From: Methyloversatilis universalis
GTDB taxonomy: Bacteria; Pseudomonadota; Gammaproteobacteria; Methylococcales; Methylococcaceae
DNA length: 64,000 nucleotides
Assembly: GCA_020723665.1 (NCBI GenBank)
Contig: DYIL01000007.1
Span: 1 to 64,000, forward strand
Reading direction: 5' to 3'
Shown here one piece after another: positions 54,004 to 63,380 of this stretch (within the stretch, counting starts at the first letter, position 1; each line of letters starts with the position of its first letter). Below the pieces are notes generated by a model, which saw nothing but the letters and a program-made list of their open reading frames with translations, ran no database searches and was not told where the DNA came from. Position numbers and translations under genes: made by a program.

Positions 54004-54906
54004 TCACAAGCGCGCCGGTTGGCTGCACCCCGCCGCCTGAGCGAGTCGTAGCGCCCGTGAAAAAGCCGGCCAGGCCAGCTCGCGGCGCAGCAGCAGATAA
54101 ATGCCTACCAACACTTTGCGCGCCGCCTGCAGGGCGACCGCGCGGCTCGAAGCCGCGCTTCGGGATAGCGCATACAGGCTGCCGGCATAGTAATGCCCGA
54201 TCAGCCAACGATGAGGGTCGCGGTGCCCGACCAAAGGGGCGTCGAACCAGACGGCTTTCTCCCCGGCGGCGACATAGGCGCGCAGGGCGTAATCGAGGTC
54301 TTCTCCGCCGTTGATGGGCGCTCCGACCCCCAGGGACTCGTCGAAATACCCGGTTTGCACGGCGCGAGAGGCGCGCATGAACAGCGTGTTGGACGAGGCA
54401 TTGGCGACGAACTTGCCGGTGCTCGCCGGCCGCGCGGCGCGTAGCTCCAAGGGCAGGGCGGAAAGCACCGAAGGCGAGGACGAATACTTGCATATCGCGA
54501 GATCGAGCGAAGTGTCTTGCGCGAACAAAGCCAGCATGGCTTCCAGCGTGCCCTCCGGATACCAGGCGTCGTCGTCGGGAAAAGCGACCATCAACGAGCG
54601 CTCGAACAGGCGGTCTTTGTGCGCCAAGTCGAAGAGGAGGTTCCGCGCTTTGGAAAGCGAAACCCGTTCGGGAATGGCCGATACCCGGATATAGTCCGGC
54701 AGGGCGGGCAGCGGCTGGCCGGACGCGTGCCGCTGCAGCAACAGATATTGAACGATGCGAAGTCCGGACTTCGTCATGGCGCGCTCCACGCTGCGGACCA
54801 TGCGCTCCAATTCGTCTTGGCGTCCGCCCGCGCTGTCGCTGGTGGTGAAGAGCAGGGCGTCCACCTCGGCGTAACGCCCGTGATCGGTCGCGGTAAGGGC
54901 GTTCAT
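54004..54906 (-). CDS. Glycosyltransferase family 2 (GT-A)
   Basis: A 300-residue GT-A glycosyltransferase. The N-terminus holds the beta strand VDALLFTTSDSAGG and ELERMVRSVERAM; SLSKARNLLFDLA and MVAFPDDDAWYPEGTLEAML carry the DxD-like metal/nucleotide site. APINGGEDLDYALRAYVAAG is the acceptor-side ED motif typical of family 2. It overlaps the next gene upstream by 4 bases. It would transfer one sugar of the EPS repeat unit. Confidence 0.85.
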   Translation of the reverse strand: MNALTATDHGRYAEVDALLFTTSDSAGGRQDELERMVRSVERAMTKSGLRIVQYLLLQRHASGQPLPALPDYIRVSAIPERVSLSKARNLLFDLAHKDRLFERSLMVAFPDDDAWYPEGTLEAMLALFAQDTSLDLAICKYSSSPSVLSALPLELRAARPASTGKFVANASSNTLFMRASRAVQTGYFDESLGVGAPINGGEDLDYALRAYVAAGEKAVWFDAPLVGHRDPHRWLIGHYYAGSLYALSRSAASSRAVALQAARKVLVGIYLLLRRELAWPAFSRALRLAQAAGCSQPARL

Positions 54907-56132
54907 GAGCGTTCGTCCCGGATGGCGGGCGCTTGGCCCGAACGAAGTGTTCCGACGGTGCCACGCAGCAACGCGCGGTCATAAGCGGTTAGAAGCGCCG
55001 CGACTTGATCGGGCCAGTGAAAACGAATGCGGGCGCGTTCCCGGGCACGCTCGGCATAGACTCGGCGCAGGGGTTCGTCTCTCAGTAGGTCGCTTATTGC
55101 GGATGCCAGTCCTTTGGGACTGTGGTCGGGTGCGTAGCGGGCGGCATCGCCGAGGAGACGTTTGGTCTCCCCGAGTTCAAAAGCGACGATGGGTATCCCC
55201 AGAGCAGAGTATTCGAACACTTTGTTCATGCTGATCTTGTCGTTGTAGACGTCGAAAGGATCGGGAATGACGCCGACATCGAAGCCGGAGAGGGCACCCA
55301 GGAAAGACTCCCCGGACAGAAAACCGGTGAAGCGGCAGATGTCCGCCACCCCCAGCGACTCGGCCAAGGCTTTGAGCGCGGGAAGTTCCGGTCCGTCGCC
55401 GACGATCTTGCAGATAAATTCCGGCACTCCGGATTCGTTGCGCAGCATCGCGACCGCGCGAATCAGGTTGTCCACTCCGTCCTGGGCACCCATGACCCCT
55501 ACGTATCCGACGTTGATCGCGTCGTCCGCTCGGGCTTTCGGAATCCGTTTGAACTGGGTCAGGTCGGGCACGCCGTATACGGTGAAAACATCGTCCGGAT
55601 GTACGCCGCCTCGGGTTATCGCCAGTTCCCTGAACGTCTCGTTGGCCGAGATGACCACGTCCGCGAACCGGAACGTGAGTTTTTCGAACAGCCTCAGCAG
55701 GGCATGCATGGGGCCGCGCTTCTTGAACTTGGATTCGTAGAGTTCCGGACAGATGTCGTGATGATCGAAAATCAGCGACCGGCCGAGCGCTTTGTACGGC
55801 AGGGCGATCAGGAACAAGAGATCGGGCGGATTGGCGACGTGGATGACATCGAAACCGTGACGCCGAAACGCCTTGAGGGCCAAGCGCGCTTCGTGGAACA
55901 GCGCGGCGCCGTATTCCAACAGGAAACCCAGTGCGCCGCTGGCTTCGAGGGGCAGGGGATGACGGTAGATTCGGATCCCGTCGATCACGATCTCCCGTTC
56001 GGGATGTCTTTCGGAGGCGGGACAGATGACCGTGACTTCCCAGCCGGCATCACGCAACGCGCATGCTTCCTGCCACGACCGCCGGTCCAACGGCACCGGA
56101 AGGTTTTCGATAATCATCAGACAACTCGGCAT
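54903..56132 (-). CDS. Glycosyltransferase family 4 (GT-B)
   Basis: A 409-residue glycosyltransferase from ATG 56132, with GGGG 8 bases upstream; the frame extends to 56195 without conserved sequence. The N-terminal domain begins MPSCLMIIENLPVPLDRRSWQEA, typical of WcaI/EpsF-like GT4 proteins. FDVIHVANPPDLLF, FDHHDICPELYESKF, NVGYVGVMGAQDGVDNLIRA, IVGDGPELPALKALAESLG and NKVFEYSALGIPIVAFELGETKRLLG (with the conserved E) complete the GT-B pattern. It overlaps the GT2 gene by 4 bases. Confidence 0.9.
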   Translation of the reverse strand: MPSCLMIIENLPVPLDRRSWQEACALRDAGWEVTVICPASERHPEREIVIDGIRIYRHPLPLEASGALGFLLEYGAALFHEARLALKAFRRHGFDVIHVANPPDLLFLIALPYKALGRSLIFDHHDICPELYESKFKKRGPMHALLRLFEKLTFRFADVVISANETFRELAITRGGVHPDDVFTVYGVPDLTQFKRIPKARADDAINVGYVGVMGAQDGVDNLIRAVAMLRNESGVPEFICKIVGDGPELPALKALAESLGVADICRFTGFLSGESFLGALSGFDVGVIPDPFDVYNDKISMNKVFEYSALGIPIVAFELGETKRLLGDAARYAPDHSPKGLASAISDLLRDEPLRRVYAERARERARIRFHWPDQVAALLTAYDRALLRGTVGTLRSGQAPAIRDERS

Positions 56133-56191
56133 GTATATCCCCTGTAAGTCTGGCTTGTTCGTTCTCCCGCAGGCGGGGCGGTTCGTGGCTC

Positions 56192-56662
56192 TCAATCGAA
56201 ACCGTATTCCGCCATGAGGCGCTCTTGTCGTTCGTCGGCCCCTTCCAGTCGCCCATAGGGACCCACGACCACAATGTCGGACTTGATGACGCGGGCCGGA
56301 TTGCCCGCGACCACGGATCGCGGCGGTACGTCGCGCGTGACCACCGAGCCGGCCCCGACGATGCTCTCGTCGCCGATCGTGATCCCGGGCAGGATGATGC
56401 TTCTAGCGCCCACGAAACACCGCCGCCCGATGCGGGTGTGAGTGTGAAAGCCGCGGGTCAGGTCATGCGCGAGGATGGCGACGTCGAAAGCGATGTAAGA
56501 CTCTTCGCCGACGTGGATCCCCTTGGGATTGGTCAGATCGAATTTGGTCGACAGCGAAAATTGGCTGGATGGATGAATATCCATGCGAAAGACCTTCACC
56601 AGCCAAAGGCGCTTCAATTCGACCAGGCACATTCGGGCCCATCTGAGTTTGCCGAGATTCAT
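56192..56662 (-). CDS. WcaF-like hexapeptide-repeat acetyltransferase
   Basis: A 156-residue left-handed beta-helix acyltransferase from ATG 56662; an upstream extension to 56836 reads shadow sequence. Hexapeptide repeats are seen as IHVGEESYIAFDVAILAHD, THTRIGRRCFVGARSIILPGITIGDESIVGAGSVVTRDVPPRSVVAGNPARVI, including the His of AHD that can serve as catalytic base. It would O-acetylate a sugar of the EPS. It lies between the polymerase and GT4 genes. Confidence 0.88.
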   Translation of the reverse strand: MNLGKLRWARMCLVELKRLWLVKVFRMDIHPSSQFSLSTKFDLTNPKGIHVGEESYIAFDVAILAHDLTRGFHTHTRIGRRCFVGARSIILPGITIGDESIVGAGSVVTRDVPPRSVVAGNPARVIKSDIVVVGPYGRLEGADERQERLMAEYGFD

Positions 56663-56720
56663 CTTTGACGGTTCTCCAGAACGTTTCCTTTTTGATGTGA
56701 AACCTTGGCGACGTTGTGGG

Positions 56721-57914
56721 TCAGATCCTGTGCGGCGGGTCGAGGACGGGCTGGACCGCCCGAAACGTCTGAGGACTGTACGGTTCGGGGGCCGGCGAAA
56801 CCGGTTCGCGGCGATCGCAGGACCCGATGAAGGCAACCACCAGCGCCATGAAGATTTGCGGAACGCTGAACGTGTTGTCGGTTGCCGAGTAAGCGAAGAA
56901 CGCGGCAGCGACCATCAGAAACGCCCACTTTTTCGTCATCATGGGGTGGCGCAGTAGGTTCACTAGCATGGCGATGAAAGCGCAGCCCATGAACGCCGAG
57001 CCGATATAGCCGACCTCCAGGGCAAACCGAAGATACTCGTTGTGCGCGGCGATTGTGTGTGTCGTCGCGGATGTTCTCGCGGACAGGATATCCATCTGGT
57101 GTCCCAAGCCGACGCCGAAATAGGGAAAGCGCTGCACATAGGCTTTCAGCTCGTTCCAAATGACGTCGCGACCGCTCATCGCCTCGGACGACCAGCGAGT
57201 CATCAGTTGATCTCCCATGACGTAGAAAAGCGCGGCTACCACGACGCAGCCGTAAAGAACCATCAGGATCCTGAATACCGCAGACCGGCTTTCAATGAAC
57301 AGCATCGCGCCGGTCACGCCGAGCGCGAGCGCCGACGGCATGCGGGAAGCCGTGAGCATGGTGATACCGGCATTGACGAGGGCGAGCAGGAGATAACGCG
57401 AACGCTGCTGCAGCGCGAGATAACTGGCCGCCACGGCGCCGGTGACGCCGGCTCCCCCGAGGAATGCAGGTCCCATGTTGCCGCCGAGCCGGCGGGTGCC
57501 GAGATAGTCCGTCATCCAGAGACGACTGATACCCACCGTCTCGTAAATCGTTCCGAGAACCACCGAGGCCGGCGGAGTGAAGGCGGCGATCAGCAGGATG
57601 AGTTCCCGGTCCCGCTGTTCCGGTAAGGCCGTGAAAAAAAGTAGAAACGCGCTGAGGCTGACCAGGCTTCGCGAATATCGGTCCCAGGAAAAAGCGTCAA
57701 ACTCGCTGAGAAGACCGCAGACGAAGCTGACCAGGATGATGAAGCCCATCAGTACGAGGTTGGCCGGAATGCGCTTGCGGGTGAGCGCGAAAACCACGCC
57801 CGCCAGGATGAGAAACAGTTTCTCGATAGGATTGGCATTGGCTAGACCTAGCAACCGTTCCAGGTTGAGGATCAACACCAGTTGTGCGAGAAGAAACGCG
57901 CATCTAAAGGCCAT
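56721..57914 (-). CDS. O-antigen ligase/Wzy-type EPS polymerase
   Basis: A 397-residue inner membrane protein with about ten hydrophobic segments and a larger periplasmic loop containing RRLGGNMGPAFLGG and GRDVIWNELKAYVQRFPYFGVGLGH, followed by TTHTIAAHNEYLRFALEVGYIG. The GxxxH...HNxYL pattern is typical of the O-antigen ligase/polymerase (Wzy_C) family. ATG 57914 is preceded by GGAGGGG; a TTG at 57959 overlapping the upstream stop is less likely. It would polymerise EPS repeat units in the periplasm. Confidence 0.88.
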   Translation of the reverse strand: MAFRCAFLLAQLVLILNLERLLGLANANPIEKLFLILAGVVFALTRKRIPANLVLMGFIILVSFVCGLLSEFDAFSWDRYSRSLVSLSAFLLFFTALPEQRDRELILLIAAFTPPASVVLGTIYETVGISRLWMTDYLGTRRLGGNMGPAFLGGAGVTGAVAASYLALQQRSRYLLLALVNAGITMLTASRMPSALALGVTGAMLFIESRSAVFRILMVLYGCVVVAALFYVMGDQLMTRWSSEAMSGRDVIWNELKAYVQRFPYFGVGLGHQMDILSARTSATTHTIAAHNEYLRFALEVGYIGSAFMGCAFIAMLVNLLRHPMMTKKWAFLMVAAAFFAYSATDNTFSVPQIFMALVVAFIGSCDRREPVSPAPEPYSPQTFRAVQPVLDPPHRI

Positions 57915-57955
57915 GTTCGACGCCCCTCCCAGCCGGTGTTCGGCGCGACCGATCT

Positions 57956-58831
57956 TCAAAACTCATTGAGTACCGCGCCCACGATCCGGCAGCCGACCGC
58001 GGTCAGCATTTGCCGGAAAAAATCGGCTTCGGAAAAAGGTGTTACGTGCTTTCTCGCGATCAGCAAACAGGCGCCGGCACGGGCGGCGACGGTTTGCGCG
58101 TCGCTGGAAGCGACCCCGCCAGGCGTATCGAGCAGCACGATGTCGTAGGTCGATGCGAAATCTCTCAACACGCCATCGAATGCGCCTCGGCTGAGTAATT
58201 CCGAGGGGTTGGGCGGAAGCGTGCCGGCCGGAAGCACGGAGAGATCGGCGAATTCCTCGATCCGGCGAATGCACTCGGTGCCGCTGCGGCCCACCAAAAG
58301 ATCGGACAAGCCCAGACCCGTGCGGCCCAGTGCGAAGATTTCGTGCTGGCATGGATGGCGCAAATCCGCGTCGATCAGCAGCGTTCGCTGACCCAATTGG
58401 GAAAATACAACGGCCAGGTTCGACACGGTGTAGCTGCGTCCTTCGCCGCGACCGGGGCTGGTCACTGCCAGAATCTTGTTTCCTTCGCCGTGCCAGCGCA
58501 GCATCAACTGGCTGCGTATGGCGCGGAAGACCTCCATTTGAGCGCTGAACGGCTGATAAGCGGCAATCAGCTTGGCGCTGAAATTTCCTTGTCCCGGCTT
58601 CAGATAGCGGTAATCGAATTGTTCCGAAATCGCCCGGCGAATGTCTTCCTCGGAAATCAGTCCGAGTTGCAGGGCGGCCTCGCCGAAGCGCAGACCCGTT
58701 TCTCGCTGGAAGTGCAGCACCCGTTCCGCGTCGAGCGTCGAGAGTCTCCCCGATTCCCGGAGAATGTGTCCGATGCGGCGGTCGGTGTCGACAAATTCAG
58801 GCTTGATCCTGAGCGGTTGGGCTTGTGTCAT
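57956..58831 (-). CDS. epsG: EpsG-type chain-length tyrosine-kinase-like protein
   Basis: A 291-residue CpsD/CapB-family ATPase of the EpsG group. The N-terminus holds a short GspE-like domain (GHILRESGRLSTLDAERVL, LISEEDIRRAISEQF). The P-loop reads SPGRGEGRSYT, with Arg where BY-kinases normally have the Walker Lys; Walker A' is LLIDADLRHP and Walker B DIVLLDTP. There is no Tyr-rich C-terminal tail. With the EpsF-type protein upstream it would control EPS chain length and export. Confidence 0.85.
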   Translation of the reverse strand: MTQAQPLRIKPEFVDTDRRIGHILRESGRLSTLDAERVLHFQRETGLRFGEAALQLGLISEEDIRRAISEQFDYRYLKPGQGNFSAKLIAAYQPFSAQMEVFRAIRSQLMLRWHGEGNKILAVTSPGRGEGRSYTVSNLAVVFSQLGQRTLLIDADLRHPCQHEIFALGRTGLGLSDLLVGRSGTECIRRIEEFADLSVLPAGTLPPNPSELLSRGAFDGVLRDFASTYDIVLLDTPGGVASSDAQTVAARAGACLLIARKHVTPFSEADFFRQMLTAVGCRIVGAVLNEF

Positions 58832-58946
58832 AAAACATCTCGCAGAAAGTGGAAGGTGGATGTCCGGTGCCGGGTTGTTCGCGGGGTATGGCGGAAAAAT
58901 GGCGCACGGTGTCGATCATCGGGATGTGAACAGTGCCCTCGCGGGT

Positions 58947-60353
58947 TCAAGTCGATGACCTGACGAAGACCGGCCACCAACGCGAACGGCGCAGCTCCGC
59001 GTCGGTCAATATCCCCATGAAAGGGAGCCCGAGTGCGACGCTCAAGTCTTCCGGAGAACGCACGCGGCGATCGAACAACTCCAGCGACAACGCCAGGCTG
59101 ACCGCCAGTACGACGCCCAGGAAACCGGCTACCGCGACATTCAGCAGAACTCTGGGCTTCGATGGACGCAGCGGGGGTTTCGCGGGATTCAAAATGGCGA
59201 CGTTGGTGTGGTTGGCTTCGCTTTCGAGCCGGGTTTGGTTGAAGCGCTGCAAAGCGGCCGTATAAGCCTGCCGCGCATGCTCGACCTCCCCGGTCAACAC
59301 CGACAGTTCATCCCGCTGTTTGTTGAGCTCGAGTATTTTCGCTTTTTGTTCGGCGACTGCCGTCTTGAGTTCGTTTTCGCGGCCGCGGGCGATCTCAACC
59401 GCGGTGTTCAGGCTTTGGATGATCGTTTTTACTTCGGCCGCCAGCTTGCGTTTGAGGCTGCCTGCCTCCGCCAGGGTTTGTTGGTAAAGCGGGTGGTTGG
59501 TGTCGTACTTCTGCCCGATTTCGGCGAGCTTGGCCTCGGTCGATGTTAGTTTCGTCTTCAAATCTTGGACCACCGAGTTGCTCAGCACTTCGGGGAGGGT
59601 TTCCGGCAAGAACGATCGGCCGGCCGTTTCCAGTTGGCTGCGGCGGGACATCAGGTCGTAAGTGGTCGCTTGGGCAACCACCAGCTGTTTGGACAGATCT
59701 TCCAATCGGCTGTTTTCCACATCTAAATGTTGCTCGACCGCGACGATGCCTTTTTCCTGCTGGTAACGGGACAGATTGGCCTGGGCATTCTCCAGCTTTT
59801 CGCGTAAGCCTCTGATTTGTTGTTCGAACCAGGCAGCGTTCTGGCGCGCCGGCTCGGTTCTGAGTTCCAGATGGGTTGCGATGTAACTCTCCGCGAACGC
59901 GTTGGACACCGTGGCGGCGAATTCCGGATCGCTATTCGAAAAACTGATTTGTATGACGCTGCTTTCACGCGAAGGCAGGACCTCGAGTTTTTTCAGCAGC
60001 AAACCGGCGACCCAGTCGCGTATGTCGCCCGCTCCACCGGTTTCCTTTTCGAAGCGCTCCTTCATGTCCGGCAGTTCCGCCAATTTGAGCTTGTCCACCA
60101 CTTTGAGCGCCACGTTATGGCTGCCGATGATGTTGACCTGGGTCGCCATGTATCCCGGCATCAGCTGTGCCGGAACGGCGACGCCCGTGATCGGGTCCAC
60201 GCCCTTGTAATCGACGACCAGGGCGGTCGCGGCCGTATAGGCTTTTGGCAGCATCAAGCTGACGACAAGCGCCATGAGGGCGGTGGCCACGGGCGTGAAG
60301 ACGAGCACCCGGAACCGTGCCCTAAGGATTCGCAGGAACTGCTGTAAATTCAT
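58947..60353 (-). CDS. epsF: EpsF-type chain-length determinant (Wzz/GumC family)
   Basis: A 468-residue polysaccharide co-polymerase. Two transmembrane segments frame the protein (FRVLVFTPVATALMALVVSLML near residues 15-35; VAVAGFLGVVLAVSLALSLELF near 415-435) around a long periplasmic region rich in coiled coil (QQIRGLREKLENAQANLSRYQQEKG; KSL-type heptads, LNKQRDELSVLTGEVEHARQAY). The PxxP motif before the second segment (NPAKPPLRPSKP) is typical of Wzz proteins. It lacks its own kinase domain, which is supplied by the next gene. Confidence 0.9.
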   Translation of the reverse strand: MNLQQFLRILRARFRVLVFTPVATALMALVVSLMLPKAYTAATALVVDYKGVDPITGVAVPAQLMPGYMATQVNIIGSHNVALKVVDKLKLAELPDMKERFEKETGGAGDIRDWVAGLLLKKLEVLPSRESSVIQISFSNSDPEFAATVSNAFAESYIATHLELRTEPARQNAAWFEQQIRGLREKLENAQANLSRYQQEKGIVAVEQHLDVENSRLEDLSKQLVVAQATTYDLMSRRSQLETAGRSFLPETLPEVLSNSVVQDLKTKLTSTEAKLAEIGQKYDTNHPLYQQTLAEAGSLKRKLAAEVKTIIQSLNTAVEIARGRENELKTAVAEQKAKILELNKQRDELSVLTGEVEHARQAYTAALQRFNQTRLESEANHTNVAILNPAKPPLRPSKPRVLLNVAVAGFLGVVLAVSLALSLELFDRRVRSPEDLSVALGLPFMGILTDAELRRSRWWPVFVRSST

Positions 60354-60417
60354 AGCGACTTACCCGTCTCCCCGAAAATGCTTCCCGGAAATGTGCCGGC
60401 GTCTTTAGGAAGAACTG

Positions 60418-61215
60418 TCAAAACCATCGCTCGCCCACATAGATCACATCGTCTTTCTGGATCAGTTCGTCCAACTCAGCGTCTATCGTGGTCAAACGCT
60501 CCTCGGGCAACCGCCGCTTGATCGTGATGCTGCGCAGGCTGCCGCGAGGCGTCACGCCCCCTCCCAAGGAAATCGCTTGAGCGACGGTCATGTTCCGTTC
60601 CAGCCGGTAAGCGCCGGGGCGCTGCACTTCGCCGTGGATGTAAAAAACCGGAGCACGCGGCACGAATATGACATCGCCCGCTTCGGCGACAATGTCCTCA
60701 GTGGCCTTCCCTTCCTCGAGCAGTTCCTTGAGATTCAGCTCTTCGCGGTAGGTTTTACCGTTCCGGACCCGCGTCACGATCGTGCGGTCGTCGCCCTGCG
60801 GATTAACTCCTCCCGCCAAAGCGATCAACTGAGTCACCGTGGTTGCGGTATCCAAGGCGTAACGACCGGGGTTGTTCACGAAACCCAAAACGGCTACTTC
60901 GTGACTGCGGTATTCCTGCACCACGATATTGACCTGAGGGTCGCGTACATATCCTTGCTCGGAAAGGAGACGCTCGATCAAGGTTTCGGCTTCGCCGACG
61001 GACAATCCGCCGACTTCGATTTCACCGAGCAACGGAAACGTGATTTTTCCGCTATCCGAAATACGCGTTTCGGTGGCAAGATCCTCGTTGCCGTAAACCG
61101 CGATGCGGATGAGGTCGTTAGGGCCCAGCAAATAGTCGGCCCGCGAGGTCGATAGCATCAGCAAGGCGACGGCACCGAGAAAAAACCGCGAGCAGATACC
61201 GAAAGGTGTGCGCAT
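60418..61215 (-). CDS. epsE: EpsE-type polysaccharide export protein (Wza family)
   Basis: A 265-residue exported protein with a signal sequence (FFLGAVALLMLSTSRA) and the poly-export domain (DYLLGPNDLIRIAVYGNEDLATETRISDSGKITFPLLGEIEVGG), followed by two SLBB-like beta-grasp repeats (EVAVLGFVNNPGRYALD; FYIHGEVQRPGAYRLERNMTVAQAISLGGG). It forms or feeds the outer membrane export channel. No lipobox cysteine is evident in the signal region, which is usual for the EpsE subgroup. It is 64 bases upstream of epsF. Confidence 0.9.
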   Translation of the reverse strand: MRTPFGICSRFFLGAVALLMLSTSRADYLLGPNDLIRIAVYGNEDLATETRISDSGKITFPLLGEIEVGGLSVGEAETLIERLLSEQGYVRDPQVNIVVQEYRSHEVAVLGFVNNPGRYALDTATTVTQLIALAGGVNPQGDDRTIVTRVRNGKTYREELNLKELLEEGKATEDIVAEAGDVIFVPRAPVFYIHGEVQRPGAYRLERNMTVAQAISLGGGVTPRGSLRSITIKRRLPEERLTTIDAELDELIQKDDVIYVGERWF

Positions 61216-61282
61216 GTGTTGTTAAATGAAGTTCAAGTCCAGGTAATGGGTTATATCCGTAAATGGGATAGCCTTTGCACCC

Positions 61283-62662
61283 TCAATAGGCGGTGTCTTG
61301 CTTCAGAAAAACACCGACGGTTCTCAAAATGATCCAAAGATCTAGCGACAACGACCAATTCCGCAAATAATCGAGATCGAATTCGATACGCGATTTCATT
61401 TTCTGTAAAGTATCGGTTTCTCCGCGAAAGCCGTTGACCTGCGCCCAGCCGGTGATGCCAGGCTTCACCTTGTGTCGGATCATGTAACCCTTGATTTGCG
61501 TGCGATATAGTTCGTTATGGGCAACCGCATGCGGGCGCGGTCCGACGATGCTCATGCGCCCCTGCAATACGTTGATGAATTGAGGCAATTCGTCCAGGGA
61601 AGTCTTGCGTAAAAACCGGCCGAAACGGGTGATCCGGTTGTCGTCCTTACTCGCTTGGCGAACAGTATTGCCGTCTTCACAAACCGTCATCGTCCGGAAT
61701 TTGTAGACCTTGATCTCCTCTCCATCGAGGCCGTAACGGCGCTGTTTGAAAATCACCGGACCGGGCGAACTCAATTTGACGCCGACGGCGATCCCCAGCA
61801 TCAAGGGAGAAATCAAAATCAGAATGAGAGACGAGAAAACGATATCCACGATGCGTTTCGTAACGCGGTTTATGCCGTGAAAAGGAGATTCACATACGGC
61901 GACGACCGGAATACCGTTTATATTCCCGAACCTGGCTTGAATGAGGTCGAACACGAAAATATCGGGAACGAAGTAAATAGATGCCGTGGTATCTCTGAGC
62001 CTATCGAGTAGATCGAGAATTCGCGGCTGAGCCATCATCGGAAGCGCAATATAGATAAGATGAATCGATTGGGTTCGAACGAACTCCGCCACGGCGTTCA
62101 TTTTTCCTAACAAGTTAAGGCCGGTTATTCCGAGGCGCTCAGGACTTCTATCGTCGAAAAATCCGACAAAATCGATTCCCAGATAAGGTGCCGATTCGAA
62201 CTGCTTCGCGAGTTTCAGGCCGAGCTCATTCACGCCGACGATGATTGCCCGGCGTTGGGCGTCTTTCTGCGATACAGCGGACCGTAGCGCACATCGGGCA
62301 AGGATTTGGACCGCGATGAGCACTAATGGCGTAGCTAAAAACCAAGTGAACAGCAGCCTTCTGGGGAATTCGTGGGACATTTTGGCGGCAAAGCCTAATA
62401 TGGCCAGGAATCCGAATAAAAATGTCCAGCGCGCAAAAATGCTGCCGAACGAACGCAAAAGGTTCGATTTGAAATCCGGCTGTAGATCAATCTCGTCAAA
62501 GATCAGAGAGGCGATCAAAAAGGTTATTACCAATAGCAAGAAATACTGCTTTTCGATCTTCAGCCCATAGAAATGGGTCGTCAGGATAAAGCATATGACG
62601 ATCACTATCGGGTTTAATAAGCTCTTAACGAGTAGAACCGATGGCCTGTCGATCGCTTGCAA
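61283..62662 (-). CDS. epsB: Undecaprenyl-phosphate glucose phosphotransferase
   Basis: A 459-residue polyprenyl-phosphate hexose-1-phosphate transferase that starts EPS repeat-unit assembly. Four or five transmembrane helices occupy the N-terminal half, followed by a CoA-binding-like domain (RAIIVGVNELGLKLAKQFE, GFFDDRSPERLG). The catalytic WbaP/WcaJ domain is at the C-terminus (KRIVDIVFSSLILILISPLML, SSPGPVIFKQRRYGLDGEEIKVYKFRTM, KTSLDELPQFINVLQGRMSIVGPRPHA, KPGITGWAQVNGFRGETDT). The order with EpsD/E/F/G matches methanolan-type loci. Confidence 0.9.
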   Translation of the reverse strand: MQAIDRPSVLLVKSLLNPIVIVICFILTTHFYGLKIEKQYFLLLVITFLIASLIFDEIDLQPDFKSNLLRSFGSIFARWTFLFGFLAILGFAAKMSHEFPRRLLFTWFLATPLVLIAVQILARCALRSAVSQKDAQRRAIIVGVNELGLKLAKQFESAPYLGIDFVGFFDDRSPERLGITGLNLLGKMNAVAEFVRTQSIHLIYIALPMMAQPRILDLLDRLRDTTASIYFVPDIFVFDLIQARFGNINGIPVVAVCESPFHGINRVTKRIVDIVFSSLILILISPLMLGIAVGVKLSSPGPVIFKQRRYGLDGEEIKVYKFRTMTVCEDGNTVRQASKDDNRITRFGRFLRKTSLDELPQFINVLQGRMSIVGPRPHAVAHNELYRTQIKGYMIRHKVKPGITGWAQVNGFRGETDTLQKMKSRIEFDLDYLRNWSLSLDLWIILRTVGVFLKQDTAY

Positions 62663-62810
62663 ATCCCGTCCTCCGTTGATCGATTATCGTTGGTGAGCGA
62701 AAGATCAGAAACTAAGGTTTGAACTGTCGCTTTGCCATGGCATGCGTCGGTCTCGCCGTATACGGGCATAACGTTATGGTCAGAAAGGGAAAGCTCTAGA
62801 CTGATCTGTG

Positions 62811-63353
62811 TTAATTGGAGGATGAATAAATGGGCTCGGCTTTCTTGTTACTGCGAAACACTTGCAATCCTATCAACGTGATTCCAACCAAGACCATAAG
62901 CCAGGTCTCGTCTTCCGATGCGGATGAAACGGAGCGGGCATATATGAGTGACTTCAGGCGCCCGTTTCGCCGGTCAAGGGTAGAGAAGGTCGGTAAAGCA
63001 TTCTGGATTTCACGGAAACTTGTTTGCGATTCTGGAGTACGCTGTTTGCTTGAAGACGGGCTGTTCGAAATGTCAACGTCAATAGTAAAAGCAGTTCTAT
63101 CGATGACGGATGGGATGCCGCCATTGCTGTTAGTCAGGTCGGAGAAGGAGCGGCCCGTATATAAGGCTTGATCGGAGCGCGGTATATAAGGGACGGGCTT
63201 GTTGAAAAAGTAGCTACTTTCATTGCCGTGACGAGGTGTATCGAAAGTCGAAATGTAATCATCGGAATCCTCAGCGAGTGTTCCGTGTGACCAGATCACC
63301 AGGATGGACAATACCATTCCGTAAAATATATTAGCGAGATGTTGTGAATTCAT
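62811..63353 (-). CDS. Small exported protein with PEP-CTERM-like tail
   Basis: A 180-residue protein of unknown function. It has an N-terminal signal sequence (IFYGMVLSILVIWSHGTLA), a low-complexity polar middle part rich in Ser/Asn/Thr, and a C-terminal hydrophobic helix flanked by acidic residues and a basic tail (SEDETWLMVLVGITLIG...RSNKK). The tail resembles exosortase sorting signals in its Trp/Leu/Gly pattern and basic end, although the canonical PEP triplet is absent. It lies between the EpsD-like and EpsB-like genes on the same strand. A short secreted or surface-attached EPS partner is possible. Confidence 0.5.
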   Translation of the reverse strand: MNSQHLANIFYGMVLSILVIWSHGTLAEDSDDYISTFDTPRHGNESSYFFNKPVPYIPRSDQALYTGRSFSDLTNSNGGIPSVIDRTAFTIDVDISNSPSSSKQRTPESQTSFREIQNALPTFSTLDRRNGRLKSLIYARSVSSASEDETWLMVLVGITLIGLQVFRSNKKAEPIYSSSN

Positions 63354-63380
63354 GTTTAACCCCCATTGGGATGCGTTTTT

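Noticed and set aside
52859-54982. Extending the phytase-like gene upstream to 54982
   Set aside because: The extension overlaps the glycosyltransferase gene at 54004-54906 on the same strand in another frame and has no conserved content; ATG 53995 is followed by the membrane anchor.
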